From assembly GCF_004379255.2 (NCBI RefSeq), contig NC_056050.1:15183514-15247513 (forward strand): 64,000 nucleotides of DNA. Reading direction: 5' to 3'. Source of the DNA: Salvia splendens. Taxonomy: Eukaryota > Streptophyta > Magnoliopsida > Lamiales > Lamiaceae. Below are positions 23,814-35,265 of this stretch, piece after piece; position 1 is the stretch's first letter; the number at the start of each line of letters is the position of its first letter. Below the pieces are notes generated by a model. It made no database searches. It worked only from the letters and a program-made list of their open reading frames with translations, and was not told where the DNA came from. The translations under genes were made by a program, and so were the position numbers.

Positions 23814-23959
23814 CAGTTTTTGGCTCTGATTATTTGGATTTAAATTTCGCGAAATTCATGTATGCATGCGTTAATTGATTGCGAAGCATGTTCTTGGTGT
23901 TTTGTTTAATTTTTATGCATGATGAACTCAAGAACTATCGAATCAAGGAACTTGAATTT

Positions 23960-24625
23960 TTTGATCGTACGAGACGTGCGATCCGTCGGCGTTCGCGCCG
24001 AGGCGGATCGCACCACGCGCGATCGAAGTAGGGATGTCGAGACAGTGGGAACAGGGGAGCTACGATCACGAGGCGACGCTCAGACGAGTGAGGGCTCGTG
24101 CGCGACGCCGGCCGAGACCGCACCCCCCAGACGAACCCGCGTCGAGATTGACACGGAGGCTGGCACGGTGCGGCGGTTCGACCGAGAACTGGCCAAGACA
24201 CCGAGGCACCGAGAGCCCAAACCCTAGGCGGAAGGACCGAGGTGAAGCTCCGAGCCACTAGTCGAGACGTGCGCACCGACTGGCGCGACGTGTGCCGCAT
24301 GAGTGGGAGCATCGAGGCTCTGGAGAGCCGAGACTGCGACAAGCTGCTGGCCGAGAGGAGCTGTGCCACCGCGCAAGCTCCTGGCCGAGAACACACGTCG
24401 CGAGGCGCTGGCCGAGAGCCAGCGCCATCCGTCGACGGGTAGCGAGGCGCTGGCCGAGAGCCAGCGCCATCCGTCGAGACGCCTGGCTAGATACGTCGGC
24501 ACCCGATGGTCGAGTCGGCCGAATGCAGGCGCGCCCCTACACGCAGCAGACTGCGACGCCATGTGCGTCGTGATCCAACGACGAACTCGTCGGATTTTCG
24601 TCGTTCATCGTTCGTGAGAACCTCG
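23960..24625 (+). repeat. GC-rich leader block of copia element C
   Basis: About 665 bp of GC-rich DNA sits abruptly inside an AT-rich element. It is built from short recurring words such as CTGGCCGAGA and CGAGACGTGCG. A 42-bp unit beginning CGAGGCGCTGGCCGAGAG is tandemly doubled at 24401 and 24443. The matching block in copia E is at 52725-53310. Several ORFs cross it on both strands but none matches a known family or is conserved as a frame, so it is treated as non-coding leader. Confidence 0.75.
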
Positions 24626-24649
24626 TGCGATGAGATATCGATGAAGGAT

Positions 24650-25860
24650 TATTTTAATGATCATTTAATTATTTTATTAAAAGATATCATTAAAATATTA
24701 TTATTTAAGGGAAATAAAATCTTTATGGAAGATTTGCCTAGATTTTAGGAATATTTTTGTTATTATCTATATCTATTGAAATAAATAATATTATTTTATT
24801 CCTAGATGATATGGATGAGAATAATTTAATAATTTTCTAATATTCATCTAGATTCAAGATAAATATGGAAATAAGATTGGAATATATCTTTTGTAGATTT
24901 TATGTATTATATAACATTTGATTTTGTATCAAATCATGGATTAATTAGATTCTTTCCTTATTAAATGGATTTATATGGATTTTATTCCTAGATAAATCCT
25001 AGTTATATTTGGAAAATAATAATCTAATTTTATCTATATCCTATGGATTTATATGGATTTATTCCGAGACAAATCCCAGTTGGATTTAGATAATGATAAT
25101 ATTATTTTATTCTTATCCTATGAATTTATATGAATTTATTCACATATAAATTCTAGATGGATTTGGATAGTAATAATATAATATTTTATTCTTATCTTAC
25201 AGATTTATGTGGATTTATTCCTAGATAAATCTTAGATAGATTTGAATAATTATAATATAATGTTATCTTATTCTATGGATTTATATGGATTTACTCCAAG
25301 ATAAATCCTAGATGAATTATGATAAAGATATATATTAATTTATTTTATCCAATGGATTTTAATAGATTTAATTCTATTAAAGACAAATCCTAGATGGATT
25401 AAAATAAACATTAATCCATGTTATCCTTATCTATTGGATTTATATCCTAGATAGATTAGGATAAAGATAATATATATAAGAAAATCCTTATTTAATTGGA
25501 TTTAGATAAACTTATTTATCTTAGAAATCCTAAGTAATGTATGATATATTCTAGATATCTATTCTAAATAGAATTAAGATTTGTATAAATCTTGGTTGGT
25601 TGGATTTTATTTATCGTATGGATTATGATGGAATCGTTTCTGTCTAGCAATATCCTAGAACGATTTAAATAATGATAATCCTAGATCAACGTTATCTTGA
25701 ATTGAAGGATTTGATTTTATCGAAATAAAATCTAGAATGATCCTAAATGGATTTAGATAGTTAACACTATCTTGATAAATCCTAAATGATTAAGGATAAT
25801 AATTATCCAAGATAAAACATAATTATTTAATTGATTCCCCCTTGACTAGATTAAATAATT
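24650..25860 (+). repeat. AT-rich degenerate tandem repeat tract in copia element C leader
   Basis: Diverged copies of a unit containing GGATTTATATGGATTTATTC, then TAGATAAATCCTAG and GATTTGGATAATAATAAT recur at roughly 85-95 bp spacing, clearest at 24950-25480. The matching segment of copia E (53340-53760) is much shorter. No coding potential. Confidence 0.7.
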
Positions 25861-26065
25861 GTCGTTAATTATCCAGCGTGTTTAAATGCCATGCATTAAA
25901 TGGAATTATCTGTTTATTTGGTGTTTATCTATTTTAAGTGGATTATCTGCCTTATCTGCTTATGTGATAATTATGCAAAAACCATATAAAATATCTAAGC
26001 GATAATTACAACAAGTGCGTTGTATATGGTCTCCATCAATTGGTCTGCAATTTATGAAGCTTTTT

Positions 26066-26217
26066 TCTAATATTATCGCCACCTGCTCTGTGGGGACAAT
26101 AATCCTAAGAAATAGCGAGTTCATGAGGGCGGATTTCTCGAAGATAAATAGTATGAACTAGAATGTGGTTTCCAATATTATCGCCACCTGCTCTGTGGGG
26201 ACAATAATCCTAAGAAA
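26066..26217 (+). repeat. Duplicated stem-loop in copia element C leader
   Basis: A unit of about 46 bp occurs at 26067-26113 and 26171-26217. Each has ATTATCGCCAC, a CTGCTCT loop, then GTGGGGACAATAAT, forming an imperfect hairpin. The same pair is found in copia E at 53910-53956 and 54015-54061 with the same spacing. The position, between primer site and gag, suits a packaging or dimerisation signal, but this is inference. Confidence 0.75.
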
Positions 26218-26579
26218 CTACGAGATTCAGAAGTTCACACAGAATTTATGAGATAGCTTGATCTTGTTAGCAGCACATGAGCATTGTTATGGGAGTGTGT
26301 TGTAGAAATGAGACTCTGTAATGCTAAATTCGGTGGTCGTGCTTAGGCAACATTAGGCGGCCATGCCACTCTGTGGTCTCTGGACTATTCGTCGGTGTTG
26401 TGACCAGTAAAATTGTAAGATTTTAATGCGTATTGACTTCCTCTGGAGGGTACAAAATTTTAATTTTACAGTTGCAAGATACATAATTGTTTTGTGGTTA
26501 TTTGCGATTATGTATTGAGCATGAGTATGTGATAATAAGTTTATTTGCCAAATCTTCATTATGTCATTTATATTTTGTC

Positions 26580-29500
26580 TGCGATCTTAAAGGTATAAAC
26601 TTGAATGCCAAAATTATGTAGACTGGAAATGTAAATGGATAAGATTCTCATCGCTAAAACTGGGAGTTTATACTCAATGATTCATGTCCTCCATCTCCTC
26701 GGCATAATTCCACGAAGATTGTTCGAGAATGCTTTTTGCATGTACTTGACGAGTTCTTTAAGGAATACGGTCAAGCTATTTTCTTTTAAGTAGCATGACA
26801 AGTCTTGGTTATTGACGATGAAAGATGGATATCAGTAGAATCTGTCAAGATGATTCGATTGGAATATCCTAAAGGGACAGAATATTTTGAGGAATCGTTT
26901 GATCACTCAAATAGTTTCTGACTCAAGTCATCGCCTGGAGTAATAAGAAATGACTAAAAGAAGGTTTAACCGAAAAGTAGAAAACCTTCAGAATAATAGT
27001 CGTTATATTACTGTTAGAGGAAAGTAACATGATAGATGACGAATTCATATAGGCTGCATTTTTCCTAAGTCCTAGTTCATATGAACAAAAGACTAGATAT
27101 GGAAATAGGAGAGCCTGAATTGTCATCAAAATTTGTTTAAAGCGAGTGAATATGCTTTGCAAGTTGGATTGACCTCTTTTAAAGAAGGACAATGACTTAC
27201 ATGACAATGCAACTTCTAGGTAAGAGATCTTGACCCAGTTAGGTTTTGTTGCTGTGGGAGCTATTAATGCTCAATTATTGTTTTATGGTTGATGATTAAG
27301 ACATCATAGTATTGAAACAATATAGATGCAACAAGATTGAGTATTAAACAACACATCAACTTCTTAAACAATGAATGATAAAGTATTTAGGCTCTTAGTC
27401 TTAAGGCCAAGAAAATACTTAGTTATTGCTCAAACTGATCTAGACTATCAAGATTTTAACAACTTGTTAAATAGCTTGAAAGTCGAGAATGTCTTTTCGA
27501 TGCACTATGAGTTAGAATCATTTGATTCATAATACTTATAGAAGTGCAATGTAGAAAGACTAGCAAGTCTCAATGGTTTACACCAATTAGGAGACGAGCA
27601 AAGAGTTATGATCAGAAGTGGGAGTCTAATCTCCATTAACGAATCCAATCATTCTTTCAAAGAATGGGATAGTTATGTAAGAAGGAATCAAAGTCTTTCT
27701 AAGACAAGTTTGATCAAGTGATGAGTTGTACTCATGAAAATCTTATCATTAATGGGATAAACGTTAGATACAACGAGATACACCTTAAAGAAACTACCAT
27801 CATCAGTACCTTCTACAAAACACGAGTTGTGGACTAGAGCGACTCTAGTCTAGCACATCTCAAGGTGTAATGTTGTTCCAACGCATGTTAGAAAGGTATC
27901 CAAGTAATTGGAGTTGTGTACTGAGGTATGTTTTAAGGTTGTCCCAAATGATGTAAGATTATTAGTTCTGTAATCTTCAAAGATAGAATTCTTGTATGAA
28001 GATCAAGAAATGAACTAAAAGCCAAACAGCGTGATAACTCTCAGTACAGAGAGAGATATCGTATTTATCACGTTACCAAAGACTAATACCATTAAAAGCT
28101 TATGCACTAATAAAATCAACTTCAACACCTAAGATTGTTAGAACCTTGTCGTAGTGGGAGCGTTCCTAGGAACATAACAGGTTCATGGGTCTAAGAGTGT
28201 CGCAAGACTCGGTCTTAGATTAACTTGAACATATTCCCTTTAACTACAATGTAGAATTGGTTCATTTGGATATTCATCCTAGGAAAGGTGATAGATTCCA
28301 AACTACAATCTTAAATAGACAACATGTTTTACAAGACTTGCAATACTACCTACAGGTTGTGTCAGTCAGTGGGAGCTAGTACATTTGCAAGTGTAAATGT
28401 GGATCTTAAATGGCTAGACAATGACAATGGGCCATGCCCAAAGAGAAATATCATCTTCTCGCTGTTTTTGTGCCAAGATTTGTTCGATCCTATTGTCTAT
28501 CAGCACTCACATAATTAGAATGTATGTATCATGATTGTCAAGGCAGCTTTCTATTAATAGAAGTCTTGAAGAAACTATCTACATGGAACATCCTAATAGG
28601 TATGTAATAGAGGGCAAGAAACACATGATTAGAAGCTTATGAAGACCTTTGTGGTCTTAGGCAAGCATCTAAATCAGAGATAAGTGTTTTGTCGAGATTG
28701 TCAAATGTTTGGAATTTGACATGTGCTCTTTAAGTGTGTAATATGCACAAGGAAGTTGAAAGTGCATTAAATATGGTATTATTGGTACTCTACGATGATG
28801 AAATCTATAAAAGTTGCAAACAACTAAGATTGGCATCTAGCGTAGAAAACTGGTCGTCTACCCAGTTTAAGATAAATGATTTAAGAGAAACTAATTACAT
28901 TCTAAGCATCTAAGTCTTTAAGATTGCTAGAAAGAATGTTGATATTCTCTTAGGAATCCTATATCTATACATAGCTTGGAACATTTTAGCATTGGAAATT
29001 CCATGAAAATGTTGTTACCTTTCAAGATGGAATTGTCTTGTCTCTAGACAAGTGTCGTTTGACGCTTAGTGAGAACAAGAATTATGAGACTAGTTCTGCA
29101 GATAGATGTCTCATGTATGCTATGATATGTACTAAGTTTGATATTAGTTGTGCTTTAGCATAGCAAGTATATATCATATTAACCATGGCAAAGGACTTTG
29201 ATTGAGGTAATGAATATACCATAGTACTTGAGAAAGACTAATCGCTATATTCTAGTTTACCAGTCATTCATGTAATGTCCTTAGGGTTACACTGACTAAG
29301 TCTTATGACTAATCAGTGATCGAGTAAGTCATCCTCAGTTTATGTGTTTACATTAGGAGTATACTCCTAGTAGCTTTGATCGTAAGTTTGAGTATGCCTA
29401 TGAGTATTTTTACGCTAGCACAGGCTAACTCAAGAGGAACACGAGATCATAAGCTAAGCAATCACATAGAGAGATGAAATTAATTAAAGATCAAGAACAT

Positions 29501-29699
29501 AGCAAAGACATAGTGACGCAAAAGATATTATCAGAGAACAACCAAGCAAATTTTTCACAGAAAAATGCCTTTGTGGCAACATGCTTCAAACATGATGTGA
29601 AATGAATGGTAGTTCGATATATCTAGCTCCAATACCTGCTTTGTGTATAAGTGAGAGAGTTTTTGGCAGTGGGTATACTCGAAAGCATGTTTTGGGTAT
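26580..29699 (+). pseudogene. Decayed gag-pol of copia element C
   Basis: No long ORF survives, but scattered homology to the gag-pol of copia E follows the right order. A gag start-like stretch lies near 26590. A YELWT ... NLAHLK integrase segment lies near 27825-27860. EETIYMEHP and a following KHMI segment (reverse transcriptase) lie near 28570-28640. A CLMYAMICTKFDIS segment lies near 29115 and SVYVFTLG (RNase H) near 29340. Substitutions and indels are dense. This copy has been non-coding much longer than copia D or E. Confidence 0.7.
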
Positions 29700-29710
29700 A
29701 AGTGGGAGAT

Positions 29711-31261
29711 TGTTAGGGTTTAGTATACTGAAAAGCATGTTTCGAGCAAATTCGCACGAATAGGAATCTTGCTTGTATACGGAAAAACTCTACAATCCAC
29801 TTTTAACCCGATTTAATATTATTCGAGCAGTTTGCACGAATAGAATCAGTATATTATTACATTGTGTTTACTTTTGCGTTTATAAGATGTTTATAAACAT
29901 TTAAATGCATAAGAAGTAAACAAAGCCTAAGTCTTTTGCTTAGTAGACTGGTTGTGGGCGTCGTCCACTTTAAGGTAACTACAGTCGGTTCTATGCAATG
30001 CTTTGCAAAAGAAAAAGAAGAATTTCACAATCTAGATAGACTTTGGCTACCTATCGTGAAAGGTTGCAATGTCAGTCCGATTATTTCCAAGCCTTATTGA
30101 AATAAGATGACGTTGGTTTGGTATAGCACTGAATGGATCTAACAGCAAGACGTGTCTTTATGTTATCTACTGAAAGACGGGGTCTTGATAAATATTTAGT
30201 TCTTAATCAATGTACGTTAGCATTGAGCATACGATATTGAGTATCTACTACTTTGACTTACCAAAGGTGCGGGTTTTTCGTCACCCAACGATCCAGGTAT
30301 ATTGGGTAGTGGTGATCATTATCTAGCGGTGCTAGGATTGCTATTATGTTGAATCGCGCACGAGGTGAGTCTCGTTTGATAATGTCCTCAAGAGGAGCTT
30401 GAACAAGGTTTTATTATTCGGAAACTGGCCAGTTGGAGTTTTATTACTCTATGAATAATAAATAAGTGTTTCTTGCTAAGTCTACTCTTGGAGTTAATAA
30501 GATGTTAATTAATTAAGTCCATAGCAGACTTTAATTAATTAATGGGCATTTATATCTTAAGCGCGAGAAATGAATAATAAACAAAATGGAAACCCGGAAT
30601 ACTTATAATTTCGGATTTGGATGGGGAGTTCAATATTACGTCTGTAGTGGCTGCTCGTAATATTCCAATATAAGCTTGTATTAAATTGTGGGTTCAATTT
30701 AATTAGTAAAAAGCTAATTGGGGGAGCTCATATCCAAAATCTTCCATAGATCCCTGACTGGACCCAATAAGAACTATTATAAATAGGAGAATAAAAGAGA
30801 CAGAAAAAAGATTTTTTTGTGTTAGAATTTTCGTCCCTCTCTCTAATTAGAAGAGGAACGATTTTTTCTACTTCTTTTCTCCTCCGTGAGTTCTTCAGCT
30901 CTTCCTCCGTGAGAAAGTTCTGTCTTCTTTATTCGAGTCCTAGTGTTTCGATAAGATCAGCCTACCCTGATGTCGGAATACAGTTCGGGACACCAGTAAG
31001 AAGATCTGTGGTCTAGTATTGAAGATCATCGTGGAGAAGGCGCGAGCAATCGACGATTCTTTGGAGAATCAACGAGGTAAATTGGCTAACTCCGTAGCAA
31101 GCATGTTTTAGGGATTTTTTGTGCTAAAGCATGTTTGAAATTCAAGTTATGAGCATGATACATGTGATAATTACGCGAATAGATTTTGTCTGAATAATTT
31201 GCTAAATAGATCCGTATTATGTGATCCGTTAGAACGCACGCTTCCGCTACCAACCCTTACA
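29711..31261 (+). repeat. 3' LTR of copia element C, with polypurine tract
   Basis: This 1551-bp LTR follows the polypurine tract AAGTGGGAGAT (29700-29710). It keeps both blocks missing from the 5' LTR (about 30359-30408 and 30700-30770). TATAAATAGGAG recurs near 30778. Confidence 0.92.
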
Positions 31262-31266
31262 GTTTC

Positions 31267-31937
31267 CTGATCGCCACCGTCAGCTCCGGCGTTGGAGGAT
31301 GATGAAGGGGTGGAAATTTACTTGATTAACATCTTTGTTGGTAATAGTGACGAGTGCTGGTGGAGAAAGCAAAGTTTCAAAACTTAAAGTGGTATGGGAA
31401 GAGAAAAAAGAATGCACTGTAGTCGCTTTTGGTTGAACGTGAACTTAGGCTCTGGGATCTGCCTATTGTATTGATGCTACGACTGTTGGGATCTCTGACT
31501 GTCGAGATCCCTGCGACTGTTCACGTACGAGCCGGCTTAGCTACTTTGATACGCTTTCTCCTTCTCCCTAGGACGTCCTTTCATTGAGACAGTTGGCGCA
31601 GCCTGACACCTCTCTAATGACTGCATATGTCCTCTCACCACCTGTCCCTGATTGATTGAATCACTGTGGCCATCAGTTAGCCCTCGTTGCACGGATCAAG
31701 TGGTAAATTATATCCAGATGAAGACTCAATAATTCCACTTGATCAGTTTCTCGCCTCTATTTCCGTCCTTTAACTTTCTAAGAAATAAAAAAACTAACAC
31801 AAGAAAGACTATTTACACTAACTATAAGGACTTGATCGGGTTCCCCTAGGTTGTCACTTGATTAATTTAATGGATTTAAAATTTATTGTTTGATCAAGTA
31901 GACTACCTAGGAGTACCCGATCACTCCTTCTACCTGC
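31267..31937 (-). other. Element B spacer between pol remnant and third ORF
   Basis: About 670 bp between the integrase tail and copia C. Words such as TTGATCAAG and CTTGATCAG recur here and in the LTRs. No coding signal was recognised. Confidence 0.5.
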
Positions 31938-33524
31938 TTACTGGTGATAGTTAGGCATGAGTGGTGGAATATCTTCCACCTTGCCCACCCTGGTTTTATC
32001 TCGATAAGGTTTCACCCCATGCTTGTTCATCAATAAGGGTGGCGAATCATGATCGCCCCCCTTGAGTCTGATTTCTTCATTTTATCCGGTGGTGGTACGA
32101 GGGTCCACCCATTTTGACTTCCTCCTCTCGAGCATCAGCTTGGGTTGATACTGGAAAAGTAACTCCTTCTGCCCCACCGTGAGCTCTCCGTTTCTCATAG
32201 TGGGGTCGAGTCTGCGCTGCTGATCACAGTGGGGCGCCACTTCCTCTTTAGACATGGTGGAACGCAAGCATGGACCTGGATCGATCCCCATCAAGTCTGA
32301 TATTTTTCCTTCAACTGCCTTTTGATTCAGCCCCAGCTCATCCAGCAATTTTCTCTTCTGGCCTTGCAGGTCTGGGTGGTTTGGTTCTTTATGCCTGGGT
32401 GGACAGGTTCGTGAGGTTACCCGGTAATGCTGGTAATGACAGTAATTGTCCTGCAGGTGCAGGGATCTCCTTCAGCATTCTCCCCACTGGGGTGCCTTGA
32501 TCAGGTGGTTTTTCGACCCCCGCTGGTTTAGCTGTCCAGTTCGGCTCAACTGATTGTGGTGGCTTATAGAAATCCATGATTGCTTTTTCTATGGCTTCAT
32601 CATTCATTCCTTCAGTTATCCTTTGATCGAACCATTCATCCACCTCCTTTTTAAGCAGTCCCTTTGGGCCAGTGGATGCCCCCTTGTTAAATCCCGGGAA
32701 TTCCTCTCCCAAATTCTTCTGCACCCTAGGCTTGGCTGTATCCACCGACTGCATGCTCTCACCGTTTTGTGGCTTTCTTACATTTTCATTGATGCCGAAT
32801 GTAAGTCGTTCTCCATTAAAATCTAGATGCATCGTCCCATTGCCGACGTCGATGACTGTGCTGGCTGTAGATAGAAAAGGCCTTCCCAAAAGGACTCCAA
32901 GGGACTCCTCCGTTGTTGGGTCTGTCATCTTGATGATGAAGAAGTCGGCGGGGTACACAAATTTGTTCACCTTGACGATTTCATTTTCCAGAATTCCCTT
33001 TGGGTAGATAGAAGACCCATCTGCTAGTTGTATGATTAGATCAGTATGGACAAGCTTGCGTCCCCCAGTTTTTCGTATATATAATACGACATAATATTTA
33101 TAGAAGCTCCTAGGCCGCACAGTGCGTGCCCCACTTGAACATTTCTGACAGAAATCGGGAGCGTAAATACCCTTGGGTCAGTCTTCTTTGGTGGGAGATC
33201 ACTAGGTTGGATTACACTGGTCTCTTCGACCATCCTCCCCTTCTCAGTAACCTGTTCACTCGTCTCTTCTTTTTTTTCAACTTGATTGAAGGTGATGGGC
33301 TCAAAACTTCCGTTATGATCGAGTTTAGGTGCTGGAAAACTCACAGATAAACTTTGACAAACTGTTTCCGATTTCAGAGAGACTGTATTGACAATCTCTC
33401 GTCTTGTAGGTTGCTGCACTGTGGCTGGAAGCTTCTCTTCATTCCCTCTCAGTTCGCTGCTTTGTAAGCATCTCGAGTGCAGCCCTCTGTTCATTCTAAG
33501 TCTCTTGTATTTCTCGCATTGCAT
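31938..33524 (-). pseudogene. Protease to integrase-tail remnant of element B, with a large in-frame pol deletion
   Basis: The protease opens with ALCGLGASINIM, where the family has CDLGAS: the catalytic Asp is Gly. A frameshift near 33100 leads to IIQLADGS, FVYPADFFI and the LLGRPFLST core. After a stop, a short pol frame (32348-32082) passes from an RT N-terminal lead-in (DLMGIDPGPC, then QRRLDPTMRN) straight into an integrase C-terminal segment (VGQKELLFQYQPKLML, then KSKWVDP). The join near 32190 removes RT, RNase H and most of integrase, several kilobases in related elements. The tail KHGVKPYRDK ends at 31938-31940. The deleted pol cannot support transposition. Confidence 0.75.
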
Positions 33525-35175
33525 CTTGTGGTTGATGCGGGATCATCGCATCTCCTGGACCTTCACTTTGCTGCCTGTTATTTCTCTGATTAAATCGGCC
33601 TCCTCCATGGCCTTGCTGGTAGTAGCCAGAAGTTCCATACTGCTCTGGCTGGTTCTGGAAATGACCTTGTTGGTTCCCTCGGAAATACTGTGAGTTTCCT
33701 CTTTGGTATTGCGGAACATAATTCACCAGTTGATTGTTTGACTGCCTTCCTTGATTGATAAATTGAGGGATTTGATGCTGGTACCCCCAGTCTCCTTCCT
33801 GTTGTCGGCTTGACCAGCTAGGCTGTCCTCCACTTGACCAGTTCCCTTGAGGTCCACTTGACCAACCTGCCTGACCTCCCTGCATTCTATTCCCTTCAGT
33901 GTTTGGTCTATCCAGGATTCGAGCTGGCCAGTTAGACTGCCCGTCAGAGGGCTGTACCTGTTGTGTCGCGGTTAGTTGTGGTTGGCTTTGATTCTGATCA
34001 GTCCATCTAAAGTTGGGGTGGTCCTTCCACAGAGCATCTCTCTGCTTCCCCTGGATCCAGCTGCCATTTGTGTTCCAGTGGCCTACGGTGTTTACATGCT
34101 CTACCTCAGGGGGAAACTCGCAGTAATAGTAGTGATGCTCTTCTGGTGGTGGCGGCTGCGGCACATACTGTGTCTCCTTCAGTGCAAGTGGTGGCGGCGG
34201 TCTGGCCTTTTCTACTGCCTCCAGCAGCTTCCTCTCCATCTGCTCGAATCGAGCCTCCAGCTTTTCATCGTTGTGCGCCTCTGCTGCGTGCACTGCTCCT
34301 CTCCTGTACTGCCCTCGAGATGTTTCGTACGAACGCTTAGCCTCAATCAGCCTCTCCAAGATATTCTTAGCTTGGCTAAAAAGGGTTTTTGAGAAATCCC
34401 CTTGTGCTGCGAGGTTGAGGTCGTTCTTGCTATCCACAATGAGTCCGCCATAGAAGATCGAGTAGATCTCATTCTCTCACAGTTTGTGGTTAGGGCATGC
34501 TTGAAGCAGCCCTAGGAACCTATCCCAGTACTGGCTGAGGGGCTCGTCATACTCCTGTCTGGCTTCTGTAATTTCCTTTTTCAGGGCACTTGTTTTCGAT
34601 GCTGGAAAAAAGCGATCGAGGAATATCATGCGGAATTCTGCCCAAGTCCTGATAGATCCTTCTGGCAGCCTAGACAACCTGACACCCGCGTCGCCCTTCA
34701 AAACGAAGGGAATAGCCTTAAGCCTGTAATCTTCGGATGTGGATCCAGCTGGCACGGGCTGAATATCACAGTATCGGCAGAATTCCTCCAGAAAAGCATA
34801 CGGACGCTCCTTCGAAAGGCCGTAGAAGTGGGACAAAACAGCCAGTACTCCTGATTTGATTGCGATGGTCCGTATCCCAGGAGTAGCGGCAATGGCATGT
34901 GTGGGCTCTCTCTCATCATGAGCGTGTAGAGAGCCGATTCCCGAGTTGTCAGGGACAAGGGCCATTTTTACTTCTGCTTGTTCAGGTGGAGGTGGGTTTG
35001 TGTTCTGCTCGGTGGCTGCTGCTGCTGCTGCTGCTGCTGCTTCTGCGGCTCTGCAACGAGTGGTAACTACGCCGGCTTCCTGGATTCTCCACTGAGTGTT
35101 AGTTCTTCTGTATATATGGAGATGATTCCAGTAATCGCCTTGGTGGTACCTTCTCATCAACAGCAGGAAAAACAA
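33496..35175 (-). pseudogene. Gag of element B, one nonsense codon
   Basis: The minus-strand frame runs from about 35175 to 33496 with a single TGA at 34477-34479. It has an Ala9 run encoded by a GCT/AGC microsatellite, then the retrotransposon gag domain with FCRYCDIQP, LKGDAGVRLSRLPEGSI, TWAEFRMIFLDRFFP and EYDEPLSQYWDRFLGLLQACP. The C-terminal half (34437-33496) is rich in Gln, Asn, Gly and Trp with repeated WSSG and NWSS motifs, and has no zinc knuckle. Gag would form the virus-like particle. The frame shifts near 33500 into the protease. Confidence 0.8.
35015..35041. repeat. (GCT)9 microsatellite in gag of element B
   Basis: Nine uninterrupted GCT units encode the poly-Ala run of gag on the minus strand. 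Confidence 0.95.
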
Positions 35176-35245
35176 ATGAGAAAAGAAAGAAATAAAACTA
35201 TTTACTCCTACGCACTACACACAAATATAAAATAACACCATGCTT

Positions 35246-35262
35246 CCCCGGCAACGGCGCCA
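35246..35262 (-). other. Primer-binding site of element B (tRNA-Asp)
   Basis: The plus strand reads CCCCGGCAACGGCGCCA, identical to the 3' end of plant tRNA-Asp(GUC). It lies three bases from the 5' LTR at 35266. Confidence 0.93.
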
Positions 35263-35265
35263 TTT

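Larger units (their letters stand above)
22368..31261 (+). mobile_element. Ty1/copia element C, nested in element B
   Basis: The LTRs at 22368-23799 and 29711-31261 both begin TGTTA and end CCCTTACA. A perfect TSD, GTTTC, lies at 22363-22367 and 31262-31266. The primer site TGGTATCAGAGC follows the first LTR and a polypurine tract AAGTGGGAGAT precedes the second. The interior has a GC-rich block, an AT-rich repeat tract, a duplicated stem-loop and a heavily decayed gag-pol. LTRs and leader are related to copia E (51092-62953). The lineage may be Angela/TAR-like, but this needs a tree. Confidence 0.92.

Noticed and set aside
23919..24617. Dense ORFs on both strands in the copia C leader
   Set aside because: They arise from GC-rich repetitive DNA; frames are not conserved in the matching block of copia E.
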